A stretch of 64,000 nt of DNA from assembly GCF_007197885.1 (NCBI RefSeq), contig NZ_VKKG01000003.1, positions 372,001 through 436,000 on the forward strand, read 5' to 3'. Both the position numbers and the translations under genes were made by a program. The stretch comes from Tessaracoccus rhinocerotis (GTDB lineage: Bacteria; Actinomycetota; Actinomycetes; Propionibacteriales; Propionibacteriaceae). Numbering within the stretch: the stretch's first letter is position 1; each line of letters begins with the position of its first letter. The notes below the pieces were generated by a model. It did no database searches, was not told where the DNA came from, and saw nothing but the letters and a program-made list of their open reading frames with translations. Shown one piece after another: positions 52,837 through 61,754 of this stretch.

Positions 52837-53846
52837 GATCCCTCCCCGGACTCGTAGTGGACGAACCGGCGCCCCACCAGGAACTGCACCAGCGTGATCA
52901 GCAGGATGATCGCGAACAGCAGCCACGCCATCGCCGCCGCCAAGCCGAAGTTGAACTGCTGGAACGCCTGTTGGTACAGGTAGATGCCGTAGAACAGAGC
53001 GGCCTCCGGCGCCGACGAGTCAGCGCCGTCGCGGTAGAACAACAGGTAGGCCTGGTCGAAGACCTGCAGCGACGCGATCGTCAGCGTGATCACGAGGAAG
53101 AAGATGGTCGGCGAGATCATCGGCAGCGTGATCTTGGTGAAGCGGCGCAGCGGGCCGGCGCCGTCGATGGCCGCCGACTCGTAGAGCTCCTCCGGCACCG
53201 CCTGCAGCGCCGCCAGCAGGATGACCGCGGACCCGGCCACCGCCCACACGGACATGATGACGATCGACGGCTTCACCCAGTTCGGGTCCAGCAACCACTG
53301 CGGCCCCTGGATGCCGATGGCGTCGAGGAACTTGTTGATGGCGCCCTGGTTGCCGTTGAGCAGCAGCAGGAACACCGCCGCGGTGGCGACGGCGGGCGTC
53401 ATCTTGGGCAGGTAGTAGATCACCCGGAACAGGCCCGCGCCGCGCCGCACCGAGTTCAGCAGCAGCGCCATCAGCAGCGCCATCGCCAGCTCGAGCGGCA
53501 CGGCCATCACGGCGAACGTGAACGTGTTGCCCAGGCTCATCAGCACCCGCGGGTTCTCGACGAGCTGCACGAAGTTCTCCCCGCCCACCGGGTCCATGGT
53601 GTTGGTGGCCAGGTCGTAGTCGGTGAACGACAGCACCAGGCTGTAGCTCATCGAGATCACCGTGAAGATCAGGAACCCGATGATCCAAGGACTGATGAAC
53701 AACAGCCCGGCGACCGTCTCGCGCCGGTTGCGGTTGCTCTTGCGCCCACGGCCGGACCCCGCCGCTGCGTCCAGCTCACGGACCGCTTCGGCGGCGACGG
53801 CCGGGCGCCGGGACGCAGCCGCCCCGGCGCCCCGCACGGTCGTCAA
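52833..53846 (-). CDS. Sugar ABC transporter permease, MalF type
   Basis: About 337 residues; TTG 53846 overlaps the binding-protein stop and has GGAAGG 6 bp upstream, with GTG 53837 as alternative. Ala-rich start, then six helices (ETVAGLLFISPWIIGFLIFT, LGNTFTFAVMAVPLELAMAL and others). EAA loop EELYESAAIDGAGPLRRFTK. It appears intact, but both partners in the operon are damaged, so function is doubtful unless a paralogue supplies them. Confidence 0.88.
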   Translation of the reverse strand: MTTVRGAGAAASRRPAVAAEAVRELDAAAGSGRGRKSNRNRRETVAGLLFISPWIIGFLIFTVISMSYSLVLSFTDYDLATNTMDPVGGENFVQLVENPRVLMSLGNTFTFAVMAVPLELAMALLMALLLNSVRRGAGLFRVIYYLPKMTPAVATAAVFLLLLNGNQGAINKFLDAIGIQGPQWLLDPNWVKPSIVIMSVWAVAGSAVILLAALQAVPEELYESAAIDGAGPLRRFTKITLPMISPTIFFLVITLTIASLQVFDQAYLLFYRDGADSSAPEAALFYGIYLYQQAFQQFNFGLAAAMAWLLFAIILLITLVQFLVGRRFVHYESGEGS

Positions 53847-54436
53847 CTCAGGCCTTCCCACTCCCGCATGGCTGTCGCCTGCGCCTCGGCCAGGGCGTCC
53901 TCGACCGACTTCTCCCCGCTGAGCGCCACCCCGACCGCGTTCTTCAACGCGTCGTTGATCTGCTGCCCGACGGGCGAGGAGCCGACGGTGCGGGCGTCGG
54001 CCAGCGAGTCGTAGGCGGCGTTGATCATCTGGTCGAAGCCGTCGTTGCCGGTGGGCACGACGTGCGCGTCGCGGACCGCCTGGTCGGCCGCGGGCGAGCC
54101 GGTGAACAGGCCGGTGTTGATGGAGTCGTTCTCCTCGACGGTGGCGGCGCGGGCGTCGCCGGCGGCCTCCCAGGCCTCGAGGCTGGTGACGGCGGTGATG
54201 AACTTGCAGGCCGCCACCGGGTTGGCCGCCCCGGCGGGGATGGCGAAGGCGGTGCCGCCGGCCATGGCGAAAGCGTTGCCCTCGACGTCCTTGATCGGCT
54301 GTGCGCTGACCTCGATCTGGTCCTTGGTGTTGGACAGCACGTTGATGTACCACTGGGCCCACGTCGCGGCGCCCACCTGGTCGTTCACGTACTGGTTGCC
54401 GTCCCCTGGCGGCTCGCCGTCGAGCCGCGTAGGAGG
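53843..54436 (-). pseudogene. C-terminal fragment of a sugar ABC substrate-binding protein
   Basis: An open stretch of about 198 codons, bounded upstream by an in-frame stop at 54437-54439. It encodes only the C-terminal half of a family 1 binding protein (YVNDQVGAATWAQWYINVLS, EGNAFAMAGGTAFAIPAGAA, NPVAACKFITAVTSLEAWEA, QQINDALKNAVGVALSGEKS). No signal peptide or N-lobe exists; sequence right of about 54430 is unrelated and less GC-rich. The gene has been beheaded, probably by deletion or recombination. Confidence 0.85.
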
Positions 54437-54656
54437 TCACAGTACGTCGGAGGTGGGCCGGAATCTCCTATTTGTGGTTATCTTCTCCGCCCCAAGTGGG
54501 CGCCACCACACGCGCACCTGCACAGAGCGCTGACCATAGGAATATTGGGCACTCGCCGGTGCCGCCCCATTCGCCGCGAGAGATTCGCACAATCGCTTGA
54601 AAGTGGACCACCGGAGGGCCATGGTGGTCTCTACCGGAGCAGAAAGGATGGAATCC

Positions 54657-55073
54657 ATGACTGCAACCGTTGCAGATTCGATGACCGCCAACCCGAGGAC
54701 CATCGGGGCGCACCAGAGTGTGCGGGAAGCGGCCGAGTTGATGAAAGCCCACGACATCGGAGACCTCGTCGTCGTCGACGGCGACGCGGTGGTCGGCATC
54801 GTCACGGACAGGGATATCGTCGTGCGGTGCCTGGCCGAGGGAGGAAGCGGCGACGACGAGATCGGCAGGGCGTGCAGCCCCGACGTCGTGACCGTCGAGT
54901 CCGACTCCCACGTGGCCGAGGCCGTCACCCTGATGCGCGACAATGCGGTGCGCCGCGTCCCCGTGACCGAGGGCGGCAGGCTGGTCGGGATCGTCTCCAT
55001 CGGCGACCTCGCCGTCGACCACGACCCGACCTCCGCGCTCGCTGACATCTCCGCCGAGCCCGCAAACACCTGA
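54657..55073 (+). CDS. CBS-domain pair protein
   Basis: About 138 residues; ATG 54657 has AAAGG 9 bp upstream, ATG 54648 is possible. Two CBS motifs: VADSMTANPRTIGAHQSVRE with DGDAVVGIVTDRDIVVRCLA, and DVVTVESDSHVAEAVTLMRD with GGRLVGIVSIGDLAVDHDP. Stand-alone CBS proteins bind adenine nucleotides or NAD and act as energy or stress sensors. Followed 50 bp later by the PRC-barrel gene. Confidence 0.92.
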   Translation: MTATVADSMTANPRTIGAHQSVREAAELMKAHDIGDLVVVDGDAVVGIVTDRDIVVRCLAEGGSGDDEIGRACSPDVVTVESDSHVAEAVTLMRDNAVRRVPVTEGGRLVGIVSIGDLAVDHDPTSALADISAEPANT

Positions 55074-55123
55074 CCCATCCCCACTCCGACCACAGGTCGG
55101 CCCCCAAGAAGGAGGAGTTAGAG

Positions 55124-55510
55124 ATGAACGCAACAGACTGGGATCCGTGGAACTACCCCGAGTCCGTCACCCGCGACATCGGTGCCACCGGCATGGTGGG
55201 ATACAAGGTCCACGCCACCGACGGCGACATCGGCAAGGTCGACGAGGCCAACGAGGAGACGGGAAACTCCCAGATCGTCGTCGACACCGGGCCGTGGATC
55301 TTCGGCCGAAGGGTCATCCTCCCCGCCGGCGTGATCGAACGGGTGGACGACAAGGCCGAGGAGGTCTACGTGGCGCTCACCAAGGAGCAGATCAAGGCCT
55401 CCCCTGAACTGGAGAACACCACCCCCGACGACCCCGACTACCGCAACAAGCTGGGCACTTACTACGGGGACGTGTACCGCGACCGCCTCGGCGGTCCAGG
55501 CGTCCTCTGA
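55124..55510 (+). CDS. PRC-barrel domain protein
   Basis: 128 residues, strong AAGGAGGAG site. WNYPESVTRDIGATGMVGYK then VHATDGDIGKVDEANEETGN and VVDTGPWIFGRRVILPAGVI and VYVALTKEQIKASPELENTT form the barrel typical of actinobacterial stress-linked PRC proteins (also found in RimM and photosynthetic reaction centres). Role unknown; the flanking CBS genes suggest a stress module. Confidence 0.88.
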   Translation: MNATDWDPWNYPESVTRDIGATGMVGYKVHATDGDIGKVDEANEETGNSQIVVDTGPWIFGRRVILPAGVIERVDDKAEEVYVALTKEQIKASPELENTTPDDPDYRNKLGTYYGDVYRDRLGGPGVL

Positions 55511-55583
55511 CACAGCCTTCCAAGACTGAGAGGGGCTCCAGAGATGGGGTCCCTCTCAGCCCCATCCCCAAATCGGGGCCCCC

Positions 55584-55826
55584 GTCGGTCGAGTAGGGCG
55601 AGGAGCCCGTGTCGAGACCATTCGGGCGGGCTCTCACCGTCCCGCTGGTCGAGTAGGGCCTGCCTCTCTCGTTGGTCGAGTGGGCGTGTCTCTCTCGTTG
55701 GTCGAGTAGGGCGCCCAGCGCCCGTGTCGAGACCATCCGGCCGGGCCTCGCTGGTCGAGTAGGGCGCCCAGCGCTCGGCCCTCGCCCGCTGGTCGAGTAG
55801 GGCGCCCAGCGCCCGTGTCGAGACCT
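55584..55826. repeat. Cluster of about six dispersed repeat A copies
   Basis: Starts of TGGTCGAGTAGGGC-type units occur at about 55584, 55644, 55671, 55697, 55750 and 55789; several are truncated and only three (near 55584, 55697 and 55789) run through GTGTCGAGACC. All are in the same orientation. The stretch 55511-55881 holds no gene. Confidence 0.85.
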
Positions 55827-55881
55827 CCAAAAACTCAACCCCCATTCCCACAACAACAACATTTACAGCGAGGTTGATGTC

Positions 55882-56418
55882 ATGCGTGTGGCTGTAGCTG
55901 AGTTCATCAGCGCAAACCCGGTCACCATCAGGGCGGCGCAAAGTGCGCGCGCCGCCGCGAAGCTGATGCGCGACCGGAAAACGGAGTTCCTGATAGTCCT
56001 CGACGGCGAGGACGTACTCGGAGTGATCACCGCCCAGGACCTGGCGGTACGGGTCATGGCGGAGAACGGGGCGGGGCACATGCGCATCGACGCGATCTGC
56101 ACCCGCGACCCACTAGTCGCGTCCCCTACCGATCCGCTGGTCGACGTGCTGGACCGGATGCGTGAGCGCGACGTCGGTGCCGTCCCGATCGTGGAGGACG
56201 GACGTCTCGTGGGCGTGTTCTCCATCGACGATCTCGGCACGGTTCGCGACCGCCCCGACGCGGCACCTGCGACGCCGGCCCCCTCGGCGGACGCGGCTCC
56301 GCAGCCAGTCGTCGTCTCGGCGATGCTGCCTGGAAACGTCCGGACCCTGCCGACGGCCAAGAATTTGCCTGTAGCGAAATCCGCACCGTCCCCGCCGCGC
56401 ACTGACGCTTCGGCCTGA
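55882..56418 (+). CDS. CBS-domain pair protein with Pro/Ala-rich tail
   Basis: 178 residues. CBS units VAEFISANPVTIRAAQSARA / DGEDVLGVITAQDLAVRVMA and DPLVASPTDPLVDVLDRMRE / EDGRLVGVFSIDDLGTVRD. After residue 125 a low-complexity tail rich in Ala, Pro and Ser (AAPATPAPSADAAPQPVV) ends the protein. Related to the CBS protein at 54657, so the two may be duplicates now separated by the PRC gene and repeats. GAGG precedes ATG 55882. Confidence 0.88.
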   Translation: MRVAVAEFISANPVTIRAAQSARAAAKLMRDRKTEFLIVLDGEDVLGVITAQDLAVRVMAENGAGHMRIDAICTRDPLVASPTDPLVDVLDRMRERDVGAVPIVEDGRLVGVFSIDDLGTVRDRPDAAPATPAPSADAAPQPVVVSAMLPGNVRTLPTAKNLPVAKSAPSPPRTDASA

Positions 56419-56541
56419 TGCGTTAACTGGCAGCCACTTCGCGCCACGTGAGGTGGATGGCCTATATTCGAGCGCGTGTGCACGGTCACATGGGGGACTC
56501 GGTCGCTGCCAATAACGGACCGGGTCGACTCTGTCGCCGTT

Positions 56542-56571
56542 TTGTTCTTCCAGACATTCAGACCCTATGGT
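56542..56571 (+). promoter_or_regulatory. Possible promoter of the polysaccharide locus
   Basis: TTGTTC at 56542-56547 and TATGGT at 56566-56571 are spaced 18 bp, about 50 bp before the first gene of the locus. Moderate match only. Confidence 0.35.
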
Positions 56572-56619
56572 GCACTCGGTCGCCTAACATCGAGTACTCT
56601 ACCACGGGGGAACAACCAC

Positions 56620-58509
56620 ATGGGCTCGCGCCCCACGAAGGAACGGAACACAAGGGCTTTGGGTGTTGGGACTCGGATGGCCACGGCAGCACTTGGGCTG
56701 CCGTCCTTCGCGCGCCGGATCCTGCTCGTCGGCTGGGACTGCGCGTCCTGGATGGCCGCGATGGGGTTCTACATCCTGGTCCGCTTCGGCCTGAACGCTC
56801 AACGTGCCCCGTGGGGCTGGGTGGCGCTCTACCTCGTCGGCGCGATCGCGATCCAGGTGGCACTGGGCCTGCTGACGCATGTCTACCGCGGCCGCAGCCA
56901 GGTGGGCAGCTTCAGCGATGCGGCCGCGATGGGTGGCTTGGTGTTCGCAGCCGCCGTGCCTTTCGGGCTGGCACTGGTGCTCAGCACCAACACGTTCCCG
57001 AACTCCATGGCCTTCCTGCTGCCGCCGCTGGCGCTGACCATCATGGCCGCAGGCCGCTGGGTGTTCCGGGCGCTCGTCCTCGCCCAGTGGCAGCGCGTCG
57101 ACGGCAACGTCCGCACCCTCGTCTACGGCGCCGGGTACGCGGGGCACAAGGTGGCCAAGCTGGTGGCCCGCGCCGACGACCCCCACTACAACATCGTCGG
57201 CTTCCTCGACGACGACCTCTCCAAGCGCTTCCTGCGGATCGGCAGGCACCGGGTGCTGGGCACCGGCGCGGACCTCGCCGACGTCGCCCGCTCCACCGGT
57301 GCACAGACCGTCATCGTCGCGATGACCCACCCGGACCCCCAGCTGCTGCAGCGGGTCTCGGATGACTGCGCCGAGGCTGACCTCGAGTTGGTGGTGGTGC
57401 CAACGGTGCGGGAGATGATCGGCGGCCGGATCTCGCTGGACACGCTGCGCGAGTTCAAGGTGGAGGACCTCCTGGGCCGACGCCCCATCCACACTGACCT
57501 GGAGTCCATCGCCGACTACGTGGCCGGCAAGGTGGTGCTGGTCACTGGGGCAGGCGGCTCCATCGGCTCCGAGCTTGCCAGGCAGGTGCACAAGCTCGGT
57601 CCCTCCAAGCTGGTGCTGCTGGACCGCGACGAGTCCGCCCTCCACTCTGTCCAGCTCTCCCTCTACGGCGTGGGGCTGCTGGACACCGACGACATGGTCC
57701 TGTGCGACATCCGCGACGAGGCCGCCCTGGCCAAGGTGTTCGAGTCCCACCGGCCCGACGTCGTGTTCCACGCCGCGGCGCTGAAGCACCTCCCCATGCT
57801 GGAGCGGTTCCCTGAGGAGGGGTGGAAGACCAACGTGCTGGGCAGCCTCAACGTGCTTCGCTGCGCTCAGGCCGTGGGCGTGACCAACTTCGTCAACATC
57901 TCCACGGACAAGGCCGCCGACGCCTCGAGCGTGCTGGGACGCACCAAACGCGTCGCGGAGCGGCTGACCGCCTGGCACGCGCAGGAACTGGGGCTCCCGT
58001 ACGTGTCGGTGCGCTTCGGCAACGTCCTGGGGTCCCGCGGCTCCGTGCTGCACACGTTCCGCACCCAGATCGAGCGCGGCGGACCCTTGACCGTCACCGA
58101 CCCCGAGGTCACGCGCTACTTCATGACCATCCCAGAGGCCTGCGAGCTGGTGCTGCAGGCGGGTGCCATCGGCAACCCCGGCGACGTGGCGGTCCTGGAC
58201 ATGGGGGAACCGATCAAGATCGTCGACGTCGCCGAGCGCCTGATCGCAGAGTCCGGCAAGGACATCGAGGTCAGCTTCACGGGACTCCGCCCGGGGGAGA
58301 AGCTGCACGAGGTGCTGTTCAGCGACCTCGAGACCGATGCGCAGAGGGTCCACCCGCTCATCAGCCAAGTCCGCGTGGCCCCGCTCAGCCCTCCCTCGGT
58401 GCCAGTCCAGCGACCCACTACGGTGACCGTCGACGAGCTGCTTGCCTTCAGGAATTTGGCTGAATCCGCTGGGGCCCCTACCCCGGATAGTGAAAGTATG
58501 GCTGTATGA
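56620..58509 (+). CDS. Membrane-bound UDP-sugar 4,6-dehydratase, WbpM/PglF type
   Basis: About 629 residues. Four N-terminal helices (MAAMGFYILVRFGLN, VALYLVGAIAIQVALGLLTH, GGLVFAAAVPFGLALVLSTN, SMAFLLPPLALTIMAAGRWV), a first Rossmann-like domain (TLVYGAGYAGHKVAKLVARA) and the catalytic SDR domain with VLVTGAGGSIGSELARQV near 309, FHAAALKHLPMLERFPEE, NFVNISTDKAADASSVLGRT near 426 and FGNVLGSRGSVLHTFRTQIE. The catalytic Tyr of ordinary SDRs is replaced, as in this group. Converts UDP-GlcNAc to the 4-keto-6-deoxy sugar. First gene of the locus; ATG chosen for fit with helix start. Confidence 0.9.
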   Translation: MGSRPTKERNTRALGVGTRMATAALGLPSFARRILLVGWDCASWMAAMGFYILVRFGLNAQRAPWGWVALYLVGAIAIQVALGLLTHVYRGRSQVGSFSDAAAMGGLVFAAAVPFGLALVLSTNTFPNSMAFLLPPLALTIMAAGRWVFRALVLAQWQRVDGNVRTLVYGAGYAGHKVAKLVARADDPHYNIVGFLDDDLSKRFLRIGRHRVLGTGADLADVARSTGAQTVIVAMTHPDPQLLQRVSDDCAEADLELVVVPTVREMIGGRISLDTLREFKVEDLLGRRPIHTDLESIADYVAGKVVLVTGAGGSIGSELARQVHKLGPSKLVLLDRDESALHSVQLSLYGVGLLDTDDMVLCDIRDEAALAKVFESHRPDVVFHAAALKHLPMLERFPEEGWKTNVLGSLNVLRCAQAVGVTNFVNISTDKAADASSVLGRTKRVAERLTAWHAQELGLPYVSVRFGNVLGSRGSVLHTFRTQIERGGPLTVTDPEVTRYFMTIPEACELVLQAGAIGNPGDVAVLDMGEPIKIVDVAERLIAESGKDIEVSFTGLRPGEKLHEVLFSDLETDAQRVHPLISQVRVAPLSPPSVPVQRPTTVTVDELLAFRNLAESAGAPTPDSESMAV

Positions 58510-58540
58510 CTTGGGGCAATGGGCGGATGGGGTGCTGCGT

Positions 58541-59551
58541 GTGAGTCCGCTCGGCTGGTTCGCCGTGGCTCTGACCGCCGCAGTGGCGCTGTGCAGCCCA
58601 TTTGTCATGAACAAGCTTCTGGTGCGCGCAGGGGTGGTGGACGTTCCGAACGAAAGGTCGTCCCACGTCCGGACAACGATTCGCGGTGGGGGAGCGGCCC
58701 AGTTGTTGGCGTTGCTCGTTGGAGGTTCCATCGCCGCCGTCGGCCTCAAGGATCCTGACAGACTTCTCGTGCTGATGGCACTCGGGAGTGCCTGTGCGGT
58801 TGGTGTGCTGGGGATGGCGGAGGACGCCAAGGGTGTGTCCATCAAAGTGCGCGCAGGTGTGCAATTGATCGTCGGGTCAGTCCTCGGGGTGCTGGCCACT
58901 CAGGTTCTTGGCAGTTCCTGGTGGTGGCTGCCGGCCATGGCCGTGGCTTTCGCTGCCTATGTGAACTTTGCAAACTTCATGGACGGGATCAATGGGATCT
59001 CTGGCCTGCACGGCTTCGTTGTGGGCTCGACCTATGCCTTCCTGGGATTCATCCTCGAGTTGCCGTGGCTCGTTGCAAGCGGTGCTCTGGTTGCTGTCGC
59101 CTTCCTGGCTTTCCTTCCTTGGAACTTCACGCCACCGGGTGTTTTCCTCGGGGACGTCGGGAGCTACCTCCTTGGCGGTGCTATCGCCGGCATCGCAGTC
59201 CTCGCTGTCGTGTCGGGTGCCCCGATGCTCGCTGTAGTCGCACCTGTATCCATCTACCTCGCGGACACGGTGACAGCTGTCGCGCGTCGGGTTCTGAAGG
59301 GTGAACGCTGGTTCGAGCCGCACAGGGGGCACGTGTACCAGCGACTCGTGGATGGTGGTCAGTCCCACGTGAAGATCGCCGTTGCTGTTGCGCTGTTCTC
59401 ACTTGCTGCCGGCGCCGTCGGCTTGGCTTCCGCGGCCGGGATCGTTACGGTCCCTGCGGCCGCATGGGTCATCGTCCTCGCTCTGGTCGCGATTTACCTT
59501 GGCATGCCCCGACTCGCGCGATTCACTTCACGAGAGGGCGCCAAGGCATGA
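58541..59551 (+). CDS. Polyprenyl-phosphate HexNAc-1-phosphate transferase, WecA/WbpL type
   Basis: About 336 residues, ten or so helices. MraY/WecA family motifs: NERSSHVRTTIRGGGAAQLL, VNFANFMDGINGISGLHGFV (Asp-rich catalytic site near 146), FLPWNFTPPGVFLGDVGSYL, WFEPHRGHVYQRLVDGGQSH. GTG 58541 follows GGATGGGG; GTG 58532 is possible. Starts the repeat unit by adding a sugar phosphate to undecaprenyl phosphate in the membrane. The position between WbpM- and WbpV-like genes suggests a WbpL-like preference for the 6-deoxy sugar. Confidence 0.9.
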   Translation: MSPLGWFAVALTAAVALCSPFVMNKLLVRAGVVDVPNERSSHVRTTIRGGGAAQLLALLVGGSIAAVGLKDPDRLLVLMALGSACAVGVLGMAEDAKGVSIKVRAGVQLIVGSVLGVLATQVLGSSWWWLPAMAVAFAAYVNFANFMDGINGISGLHGFVVGSTYAFLGFILELPWLVASGALVAVAFLAFLPWNFTPPGVFLGDVGSYLLGGAIAGIAVLAVVSGAPMLAVVAPVSIYLADTVTAVARRVLKGERWFEPHRGHVYQRLVDGGQSHVKIAVAVALFSLAAGAVGLASAAGIVTVPAAAWVIVLALVAIYLGMPRLARFTSREGAKA

Positions 59552-60504
59552 GGATTCTGGTAACTGGCGCCACGGGGTTCGTTGGAAGACACCTCGTGAG
59601 GGCGTTGGCTCATGATCACGAGGTGATTGCCGTTGCGCGTCGGCCCGTAGAGGTGCCAGGGGCCGACGAAGTGCTGACTGTGCCCAGCATCGACTCGGCA
59701 ACCGACTGGAGTGGCCTCCTGGAGGATGTCGAGATGGTGGTGCATCTCGCGGCTCGGGTCCATGTCATGCAGGAGACTTCCGATGAGCCGTTGGAAGCCT
59801 TCCGGGAGATCAACGTTCGTGGTACCCGGCGATTGGCGAAGGCCTGCGTGGATCAGGGTGTCCGACGGTTGGTGTTCCTCAGCTCCATAAAGGTGAATGG
59901 AGAGGTCACCCAGGGGTCCCCCTTCAGGGCGGGCGACGACCCAGCGCCGGTTGACCCGTACGGGGTTTCCAAGCTCGAAGCCGAGCAGGCCCTCGCCGAG
60001 GTCGCTGCGGGAACGCGACTCGAGGTCGTCGTCCTGCGACCAACTGTCATCTACGGGGCCGGCGTGAAGGGCAACGTTCAGCGCCTCATGCGTCTCATCG
60101 AGACGCGGATTCCGATTCCTTTGGGGGCCGTTCGGAACGCGCGCTCGATGCTTTCGATCGGCAACCTGATCACATGGATCACCGAGAGCATCCGCGCGGA
60201 TGACGTGCCAGGGTCGGTGGTGCTGGTTGCAGACCCGGAGCCAGTCTCCACCCCAAGTCTGATTCGAGCCCTTGCTGAGGGCATGGGGTACCGAACGTTC
60301 CAGATCCCGGTTCCGATTGCGCTACTGAATCTTGCCGGCAGGCTTGTGGGCCAGTCTCCCGCATTGCAGAGGCTCACTGGGGATCTCGTCGTGGAGCCGA
60401 CGACCGGAGCGTTCCCCCAGGTCGGCAGCAAACTCAAGAGTCCCAGGGGTGAGCTCGTATCTCTCGGGAAGAGCTCCCGTAACGCCAGCGGGAGTGTCGA
60501 ATGA
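59548..60504 (+). CDS. NAD-dependent epimerase/reductase, WbpV-like
   Basis: 318 residues from ATG 59548 (ATGA overlap). Extended SDR: MRILVTGATGFVGRHLVRAL, VVHLAARVHVMQETSDEPLE, FLSSIKVNGEVTQGSPF, DPYGVSKLEAEQALAEVA (Tyr/Lys pair near 137-141), VVLRPTVIYGAGVKGNVQRL. The VHVM...NGE pattern is characteristic of WbpV/RmlD-like reductases reducing UDP-4-keto-6-deoxy-GlcNAc. Likely gives UDP-QuiNAc or UDP-FucNAc for the transferase encoded just upstream. Confidence 0.83.
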   Translation: MRILVTGATGFVGRHLVRALAHDHEVIAVARRPVEVPGADEVLTVPSIDSATDWSGLLEDVEMVVHLAARVHVMQETSDEPLEAFREINVRGTRRLAKACVDQGVRRLVFLSSIKVNGEVTQGSPFRAGDDPAPVDPYGVSKLEAEQALAEVAAGTRLEVVVLRPTVIYGAGVKGNVQRLMRLIETRIPIPLGAVRNARSMLSIGNLITWITESIRADDVPGSVVLVADPEPVSTPSLIRALAEGMGYRTFQIPVPIALLNLAGRLVGQSPALQRLTGDLVVEPTTGAFPQVGSKLKSPRGELVSLGKSSRNASGSVE

Positions 60505-61754
60505 AGGTTCTGATCCTGAGTCAGTACTACCCCCCTGAGGGACTCCATATACCCGCGACCGTTGCGCGCGGCCTCGCGGACCGGGGGCACGACGTGCGTG
60601 TGGTCACGGGATACCCCAATTACCCTGAGGGTCGTATCTATGACGGTTACTCTCAGAAGTTGCGAAGCCATGAGAGCGACGGTGGAGTCGAAGTCATGCG
60701 CGTTCCCCTGTGGATCGACCATTCGCAGAGTGCTTTCAAGCGCATTCTGAACTATACGACCTTCGCCCTGTCAGCTGCCACCACGCGCAGCTTTGCTCGG
60801 GGGGCCGACGTCATCTATGTCTATGCGACGCAGATGACCCCTTCGCTGGGTCCTTGGCTCTGGCGGATGACGGGCGGTGCCCCTTATGTGCTCCACGTGC
60901 AGGATCTGTGGCCGGACTCCATCACCGGCTCGTCGTTGGTGAGGAAGGGGTTCGCGGCCAAGGTGATCGAGTCCCTGCTCAATCCGTGGCTAGTGAGCCT
61001 CTATCGTCGGTCAGCCGCCGTGATCGGTATAGCCCCCACCATGGTGAAGACGCTCGTCGAACGTGGATCCGCCTCGGACCGCACCCATCTTGTTTACAAC
61101 TGGGCCGTTGAGAGCGCGGCTGAAGAGCCCAAGGGCCTCCTGAAGGGAGCCGACCCGGGACGCGGTACCACTCGCGTCATCTACGGTGGCAACGTGGGCG
61201 ACATGCAAGACCTCGTAACAGCGGTTGAAGCGGTGCACGCAGCCCGGGACTCAGGGGTGCATCTGACGATCGTTGGTGACGGCGTCGCCCTTCCCCAAGT
61301 TAGAGCAGCAGCAGAGAGGCTTGGCGCCACGAACATCGAGTTCCAGGGGCGGGTACCCCGCGAGCAGATGGCGGACCTGTACGAGAGGTCTGATTACGCC
61401 CTGGTCACACTCAGGGATCTGCCGGTGTTCAGGGGAACCATCCCGTCAAAGCTGCAAGCTTCACTGGCTCATGCCCTGCCTGTCATAACGACGGTGCAGG
61501 GGGACGTGCGGACGTTCGTCGAAGACCAGGAACTGGGGTTCACCGCTGACGCGGAGAGTGTCACTTCCCTCGAATCGGCCCTCCGTCAGGCGGCTCGCAC
61601 GGGGGCCGACGACCAGAAGGGCATGGCTCGACGCGCCTGGGGTGCGTACGTGAGCCGCTTCTCACGCGAATCCGGTGTTACTGCTGTGGAGGGCATCCTC
61701 CAGAGTGTCGTGGCCTCGAAGGACACAGAAGGGATGATGGATGCAGGCGCTTGA
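60501..61754 (+). CDS. GT4 glycosyltransferase, WbuB-like
   Basis: About 417 residues (ATGA overlap). N-terminal LSQYYPPEGLHIPATVARGL, YPNYPEGRIYDGYSQKL, VLHVQDLWPDSITGSSLVRK; C-terminal nucleotide-sugar domain VIYGGNVGDMQDLVTAVEAV, YERSDYALVTLRDLPVFRGT, IPSKLQASLAHALPVI with GDVRTFVEDQELGFTADAES. GT-B, retaining. WbuB-type members add L-FucNAc to an undecaprenyl-linked amino sugar; the adjacent L-FucNAc synthesis genes support this. Overlaps the next gene by 14 bp. Confidence 0.87.
   Translation: MKVLILSQYYPPEGLHIPATVARGLADRGHDVRVVTGYPNYPEGRIYDGYSQKLRSHESDGGVEVMRVPLWIDHSQSAFKRILNYTTFALSAATTRSFARGADVIYVYATQMTPSLGPWLWRMTGGAPYVLHVQDLWPDSITGSSLVRKGFAAKVIESLLNPWLVSLYRRSAAVIGIAPTMVKTLVERGSASDRTHLVYNWAVESAAEEPKGLLKGADPGRGTTRVIYGGNVGDMQDLVTAVEAVHAARDSGVHLTIVGDGVALPQVRAAAERLGATNIEFQGRVPREQMADLYERSDYALVTLRDLPVFRGTIPSKLQASLAHALPVITTVQGDVRTFVEDQELGFTADAESVTSLESALRQAARTGADDQKGMARRAWGAYVSRFSRESGVTAVEGILQSVVASKDTEGMMDAGA

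Noticed and set aside
56599-58899. 766-codon minus-strand open frame
   Set aside because: Antisense to the WbpM-type dehydratase and the start of the WecA-type gene.
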